From Desmonostoc geniculatum HA4340-LM1 (GTDB lineage: Bacteria > Cyanobacteriota > Cyanobacteriia > Cyanobacteriales > Nostocaceae), in NCBI GenBank assembly GCA_019359545.1, contig JAHHHB010000004.1, positions 62,001 through 126,000 on the forward strand: a stretch of 64,000 nt of DNA, given 5' to 3'. How positions within the stretch are numbered: position 1 is the first letter of the stretch; each line of letters opens with the position of its first letter. Of the stretch, positions 6,632 to 13,951 are shown piece after piece. Below the pieces are notes generated by a model. That model ran no database searches and had not been told where the DNA came from. It saw nothing but the letters and a program-made list of their open reading frames with translations. The translations under genes were made by a program, and so were the position numbers.

Positions 6632-8857
6632 ATGTGTCCAGTCGGTGTTCGTACTAGTCAGTCAACTCATGCCTTAGAAACCGGCTTAGCAAAGCTTTGG
6701 CTGATACTGGTGGGAGTAAACCAATACGAGGATGAGCAAATACCCTGTTTGCGTTACTCAGCAGTAGATTGTCAGGGTTTAGGGGAAGCATTAAACGCTG
6801 CAACTGTGGGATTTCCTCAAAAGGATGTCAGAATATACCATGATTTTGCTCAGCAGCAGCCCCGATTAGAAAATATCCGTACCAGTCTCAAAGAAGTAGC
6901 TGCTGCTACTAAATCCATTGACACTGTTCTGTTTTATTTTTCCGGACATGGGATGCTAGAGCCATCGAGTCAACAGGTGGTATTGTGTCTCCAAGATACT
7001 CAAAAAGACAATTTAATAAATACTGGTTTAAAGTTGCAGGAATTATTGCAATTATTAGAAAATTGTCCCGCCCAGCAGCAGCTTTTATGCCTGGATGCTT
7101 GTCATAGCGGTAATATGACATTGTTGGGCGCTAGGGGAGAAACACCAATAGACCCCCAACTCAACCCCACACAAGAATTAGTAGAAATTCTTCGACAACG
7201 CGCTGCTAAGAGAAAAGGATTTTATGCCCTATTATCCTGCGATCAAGGGCAACAATCTTGGGAATTTCCCCAATTAAAACATGGAGTATTCACTTACTAT
7301 TTAATTCGCGGACTACGGGGAGAAGCTGCTGATTCCCAAGGCGTGATTGAAGCAGATGGACTTTATCGCTACGTCTATCACCAAACCCTGGCATATATAG
7401 ATAAAGCTAATCAGCAATTGCGGGTAATTAATCAGCTAAAAAAAGGCAGAGGCGACAACCAAATTCATTCAGAATATCCATCGCAAACACCGAAGCGAAT
7501 TGTGGAAGGAATTGGAGAGGTAATTTTAGGAATCAAACCAGATAAAACTGTGTCTACAAGACATCCACGACAAGCATTAGTTATGGAGGGATTCCCCAAA
7601 AGCAAGAGTGCTTTGGCTTTGAGTAAAATACTGAATACATCCGGTGGTTTTGAGATAAATTATTGGAATGTTAGCGAAAAAAACCCAGCTTCAGATGTCC
7701 GTAAAGCAATTCAAAAGTGTTTGCTATCTGAATCTTTTTCCGAATCACCCACTAACGCTAATCCTCTAGAAGAAATTCCAACTGTATTTTTATATCTCCG
7801 AGGACAAATTCAAGAAACAGAACAAGGAGAAGCTGTATTTGTACTTTCCGATCGTGTTGTAATTAATCGTTCTTGGTTGAGAAAACAGCTGCGCCGCTGT
7901 CGTTCGCAACAAATTATCATCCTCGATTGTCCTCTAGGAAGCGACAGTTGTGTATCTGTGCGGGATTGGGTGGAAGAACTGCAATTAGGACTAGACGCGG
8001 AACAATGTTTAATTGCTGCTGCTGCGCCATCTTCGGAAAGTCAATCCTTTGCTTGTTCCTTAGTGGAAACCCTCAGTAGGGTAGCACAACTGTCCTACCC
8101 TACCAACCCTACGATTCAACAATCTGGATTAACCGCAGCAGCTTGGATTACACAGTTACAACTTGAATTGTCAGGAATTGATATCCAATTATATTTTTGG
8201 TTATTTGGATCTCAAGGTGTGATTGAAGTTTTCCCAGGAAAAAATTTGTTTTCTAGTGAGACTTCTGAGCAAAAAGCTGAAGATATAGATGATTTGAGTT
8301 CAGCAGTGGGTGTAGATTATACTCAATTGCGAGATTTACTCAAAGCTGGGAGATGGTTGGAGGCAGATGAGGAAACCACAACTCTGATGTTGAAGATAGC
8401 TGGTAAAGAAGAAAAACGCTATCTTGATTTAGCAAGTTTGGAAAACTTTTCTTGCAGTGATTTATCTACTATCGATAGACTCTGGGTTAAATATAGTCAT
8501 GGACGCTTTGGTTTTGGCGTTCAGAAACGTATTTGGGAGAGTATTAGAGATACTTCTGGCGGCGATCCTGTGCTAGCTTTGATGATTGGCAATGATAATG
8601 TTGCTGGTTCTCAAACTTGTATTGATTTTGCCAATCGCACTGGCTGGCGTTTAAAAGATTCTTGGATAGATTATAGTGAGCTAAATGTAAATGATAATGC
8701 TCCCAATGGGCAATTACCTTACTTTGGTTTTTTTGAGCAAGTGTGGCGGGTAAAGGTATTGGGTGTTTGGGAATGGCATAGTGCGATCGCCACAGCTTCC
8801 TGGTGGCGATTATGTGTTGCTTTATTCTCTCGCCTTGAGACTTGTCAAATGAAGTAG
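6632..8857 (+). CDS. Caspase-family protease fused to a GUN4 domain
   Basis: 741 residues. Residues 20-240 form a p20-like caspase (peptidase C14, orthocaspase/metacaspase) domain: LILVGVNQYED at the start, the catalytic His in YFSGHGM near 106 and the catalytic Cys in LDACHSG near 156. Residues about 240-550 are a second globular region without a motif I can name. Residues about 555-730 are a GUN4 domain (RWLEADEETTTLML, IDRLWVKYSHGRFGFGVQ), a fold that binds porphyrins in chlorophyll synthesis. Caspase-GUN4 fusions occur in filamentous cyanobacteria (family knowledge). Tetrapyrrole-controlled proteolysis is a reasonable inference, untested here. It has no signal peptide. Confidence 0.9.
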   Translation: MCPVGVRTSQSTHALETGLAKLWLILVGVNQYEDEQIPCLRYSAVDCQGLGEALNAATVGFPQKDVRIYHDFAQQQPRLENIRTSLKEVAAATKSIDTVLFYFSGHGMLEPSSQQVVLCLQDTQKDNLINTGLKLQELLQLLENCPAQQQLLCLDACHSGNMTLLGARGETPIDPQLNPTQELVEILRQRAAKRKGFYALLSCDQGQQSWEFPQLKHGVFTYYLIRGLRGEAADSQGVIEADGLYRYVYHQTLAYIDKANQQLRVINQLKKGRGDNQIHSEYPSQTPKRIVEGIGEVILGIKPDKTVSTRHPRQALVMEGFPKSKSALALSKILNTSGGFEINYWNVSEKNPASDVRKAIQKCLLSESFSESPTNANPLEEIPTVFLYLRGQIQETEQGEAVFVLSDRVVINRSWLRKQLRRCRSQQIIILDCPLGSDSCVSVRDWVEELQLGLDAEQCLIAAAAPSSESQSFACSLVETLSRVAQLSYPTNPTIQQSGLTAAAWITQLQLELSGIDIQLYFWLFGSQGVIEVFPGKNLFSSETSEQKAEDIDDLSSAVGVDYTQLRDLLKAGRWLEADEETTTLMLKIAGKEEKRYLDLASLENFSCSDLSTIDRLWVKYSHGRFGFGVQKRIWESIRDTSGGDPVLALMIGNDNVAGSQTCIDFANRTGWRLKDSWIDYSELNVNDNAPNGQLPYFGFFEQVWRVKVLGVWEWHSAIATASWWRLCVALFSRLETCQMK

Positions 8858-8861
8858 GAAT

Positions 8862-8945
8862 TGGGGCATTGGTCGTTGGTCATTGGTCGTTGGTCATTAG
8901 CAAAGAACAAATGACAAATGACAAATAACAAATGACAAATGACAA
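8862..8945. repeat. Heptamer tandem repeats (TTGGTCA / AATGACA)
   Basis: A run of imperfect TTGGTCG/TTGGTCA units followed by a run of AATGACA units, roughly complementary, so the transcript can fold on itself. Such short tandemly repeated sequences are characteristic of heterocystous cyanobacteria; the same type recurs at 36747-36853. Confidence 0.85.
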
Positions 8946-9033
8946 TTTGTTTTTCAGACAACTTTTTTAATATTTGGAGTGACTCAAGTATGGTTAAACT
9001 ACCGATATACCGATCGCTTGGGAATACCGCTCA

Positions 9034-10419
9034 ATGCATAAAAATACTAAAAGATTTGCTGCTATTTTTTTGTTGGTGTTTTCTCTAATTGTTTCTCTCA
9101 ACTTTGCTGCCATCGCTCAAGATACTTCAGATGTTACTTCCCTGAATTTTGCACCATCTCGGACTTGTTCAGTTCCTCCTAATCTCAGAACTCAACAAGT
9201 CATTGGTGATAATGGTAGTAAGCGAGTTCAGATGGGCGATCGCATTAAAGTTAGAGTTGATGGATTGTCAGCAGCCACAAATTCAACCGATAAGTCCAAT
9301 CCATTCGATCCTCGACAATTAGTCTTGTACTTAAATGGCTATGAAGTAAAGGATGTACACGGAGAACCAAGCATCATCTGGGCTAAGGATGTATACGGAA
9401 AACCAACCGTCCTCACAGTTGAGGATAAAGATAAAAAAAGAATTGTTGATGAGGATTGGTTAACCTTTCGACTTGAACGTAATGATCGGTCTGAAGATGT
9501 ATGGAGTGCGCTGATTGGTAGAGCCAGTCAATACAGTATTGACGTGATAGTAGGGGTAGGCTGTCCCAATAAAATTGCCATTCCCATCAGCGATTCTCAG
9601 TCACCTCCTCAAATAAAAATAGTTCTCTTATCGTGGCGGTTTTGGCTGTGTGTCCTTTTAGTTTTGGCTGTTGTATTATTATTCGCTAGATATTGCCGAA
9701 ACACTCTTCGTAGTTCTGGAATAGAAGGAGTTTACTCGAAAAAAGAGGTCGTCGATGGTGAAGAAAGGTCGATCACAAAAGAAGTTAGCATTAGACCCGA
9801 ACAACGTAAAAGTCGAATCGCTCAAATTTTTCTTGGTAGGAAAAAAATCAATCAAAATCCATTCAGTCTATCGATATCTCAACTCGCTTTCTGGACATTT
9901 ATCATTTTTGCTTCTTACATGATTATCTACGGGATAACAGGAGATTATACCAATATTTTAAACCAACAATCCCTAGTATTATTGGGGATTAATTCGGTAA
10001 CTGCATTTGGTAGTTCGTTAATTGATGGACAAGGTGATGATAATAAGAGAAAGGGGACTCAAGGAATTTCTGAAGGCTTTTTTCAAGATATCTTATCGGA
10101 TATTAATGGAGTCAATTTTCATCGATTCCAAACATTCATTTGGACAGTTGCCATCGGGATATTTTTTGTTTGGGAGGTCGCCAAAAATCTGGCAATGCCG
10201 GAATTTGATGAAACACTTCTAACTCTACAAGGAATCAGTTCCGCCACATATCTAGGACTGAGAGGACAAGAGCATCATGGAATGACCACAACTCCCAAAC
10301 AACCTGAAAAAGATAGCTCATTTGAAGAACATTCAACACAAGAGAACAATCCACAGGAAAGTACAGAAACATACAAATACAATTCACAGGAAAGCGATTC
10401 TCCGAGTAATTCTGGCTAA
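9034..10419 (+). CDS. Unrecognised exported/membrane protein
   Basis: 461 residues that I cannot assign to a family. A signal peptide (about 1-29, ending AIAQ) is followed by an extracytoplasmic domain of about 165 residues. A membrane helix follows at about 199-220, then a basic cytoplasmic segment. Further hydrophobic helices lie at about 282-305, 310-330 and 362-383, and the tail (about 415-461) is Gln/Glu/Ser-rich and disordered. It starts 176 nt after the caspase-GUN4 gene on the same strand, across a heptamer array, and is followed by a clear terminator. Co-expression with the caspase gene is possible but not shown. Confidence 0.8.
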   Translation: MHKNTKRFAAIFLLVFSLIVSLNFAAIAQDTSDVTSLNFAPSRTCSVPPNLRTQQVIGDNGSKRVQMGDRIKVRVDGLSAATNSTDKSNPFDPRQLVLYLNGYEVKDVHGEPSIIWAKDVYGKPTVLTVEDKDKKRIVDEDWLTFRLERNDRSEDVWSALIGRASQYSIDVIVGVGCPNKIAIPISDSQSPPQIKIVLLSWRFWLCVLLVLAVVLLFARYCRNTLRSSGIEGVYSKKEVVDGEERSITKEVSIRPEQRKSRIAQIFLGRKKINQNPFSLSISQLAFWTFIIFASYMIIYGITGDYTNILNQQSLVLLGINSVTAFGSSLIDGQGDDNKRKGTQGISEGFFQDILSDINGVNFHRFQTFIWTVAIGIFFVWEVAKNLAMPEFDETLLTLQGISSATYLGLRGQEHHGMTTTPKQPEKDSSFEEHSTQENNPQESTETYKYNSQESDSPSNSG

Positions 10420-10483
10420 ATAATACAGATTCGTTTGGTGTATTAAAAGAGAATTCAAAATTCTGAATTAATTTAAGGCTTAG

Positions 10484-10518
10484 AACCCCGATTTATTTAA
10501 TAAATCGGGGTTATTTTT
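10484..10518 (+). terminator. Intrinsic terminator after the membrane protein gene
   Basis: A 12-bp stem, AACCCCGATTTA paired with TAAATCGGGGTT, with a TTTAA loop, followed by ATTTTTG. It lies 65 nt after the stop at 10419. Confidence 0.85.
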
Positions 10519-10585
10519 GTTCAGTAATGATTAATAATTTTAGATATTGTTGAAATGTACAGTCAGATTTGCAATCATACCTTGT

Positions 10586-12304
10586 ATGGTAATTCTGCAC
10601 CTCGTTTCCGATTTCATAGACTGTGATTTTGCTCTGGGCGACTCATCCCCCAGTTATTACTATGAAGGCTGTTGTTCCCAAAGTGGGGTAGGCGTAGCCC
10701 CTCGTAGACATCGCTTGAAATTACCCCGCACCCCATTGTCCGAAGCCATCGCCCACGGACTAATGCAACATCTTGCCAAAGATGACTGTTATTCTCGTGA
10801 AGGCAAAATGTATGGCGTATTATTGGTAGAATTGCCTAATGGCGAACAACGAGTACTCAAAGCTTTCTCTGGTCTTTTGCATGGTTGCAGTGTGGTTGAG
10901 GGCTGGGTGCCACCAATTCGCGGAAGAGACGAAGTTGCTTTCCAGGAAGCCCGCACTTTGGCAGAGTTAGACGCCATCAAGGAAGAAATCCTCACCTTGG
11001 GGCAACTCAACGATCGCCAGCAGTACAAAATATTGTCTGGTGAGTTTGAGCAACAACTACAAGCAATGAGCGATCGCCATCGCGTTTGCAAACATCAGCG
11101 ACAAGAAAAACGCCAGCAAATCTGCAATACTTTCACACCAGAAGCCCTAAATATTGCCCTTGAACAACTCGACGCCGAAAGTCGTCAACAGGGAATCGAA
11201 CGGCGACAACTTAAACGCCAGCAAAATGCCGTTTTACAACCCCTCCAGCAATTAATTACAGCCGCAGATGAACGGATTCGAGAACTCAAACAACAGCGTA
11301 AAGCACTGTCACGGCAATTACAAGCTCAGATGCACGCCAGCTACAGCCTGACTAATTTTGCGGGGCGATCGCGATCGTTGCAACAATTGATGCCAGAAGG
11401 CTCACCCACGGGCACTGGAGACTGTTGTGCCCCAAAGCTACTTCATTATGCTGCAACACATCATCTCAAACCCTTGGCAATGGCAGAATTTTGGTGGGGA
11501 GCGTCTTCAGTAAATCAAGATAAAATCCAGGGAGAATTTTATGGAGCATGTGCCGAACGATGTCAGCCATTGATGGGGTTTTTGCTATCTGGCTTGAAAC
11601 CTAACCCCCCAGCCCCCTTCCCTGCTAGGGAAGGGGGAGTAAGAAGCCTCTCCTCTGATAGAGGGGTTGGGGGAGAGATCGCTTTTATTTATGAGGACGA
11701 ATGGCTGATTGCTGTGAACAAACCGGCTGGACTACTTTCGGTACCTGGGCGTTATGGCGATCGCCAAGATAGTGTTTGGAGTCGTTTGTCTAATACGTTA
11801 CCTGAAGGTATGACACTTGCATCTGTGCATCGATTAGATCGAGAAACATCTGGTATTTTGTTGTTGGCACGCGATCGCCAAACTCATGGACAAATCAGCC
11901 AGCAGTTCCAGCAGCGACAGATTCACAAGGTTTATGAGGCTTTACTTTCAGGTTTTGTGGAAGTCGAGCAAGGTACAATTGAATTGCCATTGTGGGGAGA
12001 TCCGGAAAATCGCCCTTATCAACAAGTTGATTGGCAGCGCGGTAAACCGAGTTTGACACAATTCCAGGTGATGGCAAGGGAAGGAGATTACACCCGCGTA
12101 GAGTTTACGCCCCTAACAGGACGTACCCATCAATTGAGAGTTCATGCGGCAGATGCGCGAGGATTGGGGGTGACTATTTTAGGCGATCGCCTTTATGGAT
12201 GCTGTGCAAATGCAAATCGGTTACATCTACACGCTAGGGAACTTTATTTCGAGCATCCGCGATCGGGACAAACTCTTCATTTAGAAGTAAAGACACCGTT
12301 TTAA
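10586..12304 (+). CDS. RluA-family RNA pseudouridine synthase with repeat-derived insertions
   Basis: It isomerises uridines in rRNA or tRNA. The C-terminal about 205 residues are the RluA catalytic domain: FIYEDEWLIAVNKPAGLLSVPGR, the catalytic-Asp motif VHRLDRETSGILL, and LTGRTHQLRVHAA. The N-terminal half contains a Gln/Arg-rich predicted coiled coil (about 125-250), seen in long cyanobacterial members. The ATG at 10586 is chosen; an upstream TTG at 10547 is possible, and no good RBS decides it. Two stretches come from interspersed repeats: VGVAPRRHR (10688-10715) and a Pro/Gly/Arg-rich linker (11600-11677). Both stay in frame, and the second lies just before the catalytic domain. Confidence 0.85.
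   Translation: MVILHLVSDFIDCDFALGDSSPSYYYEGCCSQSGVGVAPRRHRLKLPRTPLSEAIAHGLMQHLAKDDCYSREGKMYGVLLVELPNGEQRVLKAFSGLLHGCSVVEGWVPPIRGRDEVAFQEARTLAELDAIKEEILTLGQLNDRQQYKILSGEFEQQLQAMSDRHRVCKHQRQEKRQQICNTFTPEALNIALEQLDAESRQQGIERRQLKRQQNAVLQPLQQLITAADERIRELKQQRKALSRQLQAQMHASYSLTNFAGRSRSLQQLMPEGSPTGTGDCCAPKLLHYAATHHLKPLAMAEFWWGASSVNQDKIQGEFYGACAERCQPLMGFLLSGLKPNPPAPFPAREGGVRSLSSDRGVGGEIAFIYEDEWLIAVNKPAGLLSVPGRYGDRQDSVWSRLSNTLPEGMTLASVHRLDRETSGILLLARDRQTHGQISQQFQQRQIHKVYEALLSGFVEVEQGTIELPLWGDPENRPYQQVDWQRGKPSLTQFQVMAREGDYTRVEFTPLTGRTHQLRVHAADARGLGVTILGDRLYGCCANANRLHLHARELYFEHPRSGQTLHLEVKTPF
10688..10715 (+). repeat. 28-bp interspersed repeat inside the RluA gene
   Basis: GTAGGCGTAGCCC plus TCGTAGACATCGCT with one variable base. 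The same 28-mer, inverted, occurs at 12969-12996 and 13793-13820. Here it encodes VGVAPRRHR within the pseudouridine synthase reading frame. Confidence 0.85.
11600..11677 (+). repeat. Palindromic repeat inserted in the RluA coding sequence
   Basis: It contains an 11-bp stem (CCCCCTTCCCT at 11613-11623 with its complement at 11627-11637) and a second CTCTC/GAGAG arm. A related intergenic copy lies at 34445-34497. The insertion preserves the reading frame. Confidence 0.8.
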
Positions 12305-12314
12305 ATTTATCATC

Positions 12315-12938
12315 ATGAATACCGTAATTACACCAGAAAAAATCGAGTTGCCAGCCGGTGCGGTGTTGAAACTTTTGGGAACTTGGGAAGATTATCAAGC
12401 ACTTAGTGAGCAACTTGGCGATCGCGCCATCCCTCGCATTAAATATCGAACAGGAGAGATTTTGTTAATGACACCGCTACCTGAACATGGAAGAGATGCA
12501 AGTTTGCTGGCGAATATTGCTCAGGTTTTGCTGGATCGTTTAGAGCAAAGATACGACTCATTTACGCCCATCACCATGAGTTTGCCAGAATATAGCGGTA
12601 TTGAGCCTGACTATTGCTTTTATATTGAAAATTGGAGATCCGTGGTAGGTAAAAATCGTATCGACTGGGAAAACGATCCTCCACCAGATTTAGTAATTGA
12701 GATAGACGTTACTAGTTATACGGATATTAATGATTATCTTCCTTATAAAGTACCAGAGATTTGGCTGTTAAAAAATAAGCAGTTATTAGTTTATAGATTG
12801 CAGGGTGAAAATTACGCAATTACACAAAGCATATACTTTCCTAACGTTGCAGAAATTGTACGGCAATGCTTCCAAATTGCAAACGAACAAACAACAAGTG
12901 AGGCGATTAGGTGGTTAAGAGGTTTTTTCCGTAGGTAA
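12315..12938 (+). CDS. Uma2-family (DUF820) putative endonuclease
   Basis: 207 residues with the PD-(D/E)xK nuclease layout of the Uma2 family, which is greatly expanded in cyanobacteria. Visible marks are the N-terminal Glu region RTGEILLMTPLPEHG, the IEPDYCFY strand with the first acidic residue, then DLVIEIDVTS and YKVPEIWLL with the Lys. Catalytic residues look intact. It starts 10 nt after the pseudouridine synthase stop and is probably cotranscribed. Substrate and role are unknown for the family; links to mobile elements have been suggested. Confidence 0.85.
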   Translation: MNTVITPEKIELPAGAVLKLLGTWEDYQALSEQLGDRAIPRIKYRTGEILLMTPLPEHGRDASLLANIAQVLLDRLEQRYDSFTPITMSLPEYSGIEPDYCFYIENWRSVVGKNRIDWENDPPPDLVIEIDVTSYTDINDYLPYKVPEIWLLKNKQLLVYRLQGENYAITQSIYFPNVAEIVRQCFQIANEQTTSEAIRWLRGFFRR

Positions 12939-12968
12939 ATAGGAAACTTAGCGACTAGCCTCAAAATC

Positions 12969-12996
12969 AGCGATGTCTACGACGGGCTACGCCTAC
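12969..12996 (-). repeat. 28-bp interspersed repeat, inverted copy
   Basis: Reverse complement of the 10688-10715 unit. It interrupts the antitoxin-like remnant near its 3' end. Confidence 0.85.
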
Positions 12997-13034
12997 GCCT
13001 CTTGGGCTAAATCTTCCAACTTTCCATCTTCAAT

Positions 13035-13167
13035 AGACCTCTTGCAAAAGTCCTTCTTTTCCTCTTCTTCTTTGCGCGGCAGTCGCTCATGGGGGAAACC
13101 CCCAAGACCGCGCTGCCTTGCCTTTGCGCCTTTGCGTGAGACAAAAAATTATTTATGCAAGAGGTCT
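13035..13167. mobile_element. MITE with perfect 12-bp ends and AAT target duplication
   Basis: 133 bp. The ends are AGACCTCTTGCA (13035-13046) and its exact complement (13156-13167). It is flanked by AAT at 13032-13034 and at 13168-13170. The host reading frame confirms the boundary, because GAC-ATT-GAA-GAT is recovered when the element and one ATT are removed. The interior holds a palindromic 40-bp unit with CTCATGGGGG/CCCCCAAG arms. It has no coding capacity, so it would depend on a transposase in trans. Confidence 0.85.
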
Positions 13168-13290
13168 AATGTCTTTCTCTTACTGCTCATCCCAGCGCTG
13201 ATTATCCAAATCTGAAAACCATTCCAGAAGTTTTTGGAATTCATCAGGCGGAAGCTTCAGAATGGCAGCTTCTATTTGCTAAAGTGTCAT

Positions 13291-13951
13291 AATTGCCTTT
13301 TTGATTGGTGATTATAATCCTAGTCTACTCAAGATCAACCTTGCATATAATACCAATTTAAAACAATGCAACAAATAAACAATTTGTAGAGACGCGATTC
13401 ATCGCGTCTTCACCAAGGGTGTGTCCCAATCATTAATTTAATTAGTATAAGAATAAAGATGGTATTTTGACACATTACCACTAGGAGAAAATCTTCTCCA
13501 TCTTTTATCTAGCGATCGCTGCTTTAATCTTCTTACAAATGTTCACCCAAGCTTGATTCTCTTGTAAAGAGCGATCGCCCTTCTTCAAACCCTCACCATT
13601 CCACCTCCAAACTCAAATTGTCGAGCAAAAAAGGCGATCGCCTAAGTCTTGTGTGCATTTACAGAATCATTACTCTTACATATTCAAATTCAATCAAACT
13701 CTTGTGGGGTGGGCATCTTGCCCGCCCTAATTCTCCAAGCTAAATATAGAGCCGCTTATATTAGATTTGCCGATCGCAACTAGCCCAAAACCAGCGATGT
13801 CTACGACGGGCTACGCCTACGCTTGGGCTAAATCTTCCAACTTCCCATAATTCAAAAATCAAAGAGGATTACTATATATGCCTTAACCGAAGCGTATTGT
13901 CCTGACTCCTGACTCCTGAATTCTGAATTCTGAATTCTGAATTCTGATTTT
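13291..13951. other. Intergenic, degenerate repeats
   Basis: No intact gene. A palindrome with AGACGCGAT arms lies at 13390-13409. HIP1 octamers are scattered. At 13777-13849 there is a second copy of the end of the antitoxin-like remnant together with its 28-bp repeat (13793-13820). A series of GAATTCT/CTGAATT units sits at 13905-13945, just after the kinase stop. Confidence 0.6.
13793..13820 (-). repeat. 28-bp interspersed repeat, third copy
   Basis: Same unit and orientation as at 12969-12996. The flanks also match (the GKLEDLAQ-coding segment to its right), so a segment of about 70 bp was duplicated rather than the 28-mer inserting twice independently. Confidence 0.8.

Larger units (their letters stand above)
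12948..13290 (-). pseudogene. Small antitoxin-like gene broken by a MITE and a 28-bp repeat
   Basis: On the minus strand from the ATG at 13290 the frame reads MTL, a TAG, then QIEAAILKLPPDEFQKLL, WFSDLDNQRWDEQ, a TAA, and EKDI. The MITE (13035-13167) then interrupts. Reading resumes as EDGKLEDLAQEA, is broken again by the 28-bp repeat (12969-12996), and ends DFEASR plus stop at 12948. Removing both insertions restores one small protein of about 65-70 residues. Its style (LPPDEFQKLLEW, DFEA near the end) is that of small cyanobacterial antitoxin-like proteins paired with RelE/ParE toxins, which is a recollection and not a proof. Two in-frame stops show that it is dead. No toxin gene follows. 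Confidence 0.75.

Noticed and set aside
6632-8857. Caspase-GUN4 protein as leader protease of the RiPP block
   Set aside because: Caspase-family enzymes of this type cut after Arg/Lys, whereas the leaders end in Gly; divergent transcription gives no operon link.
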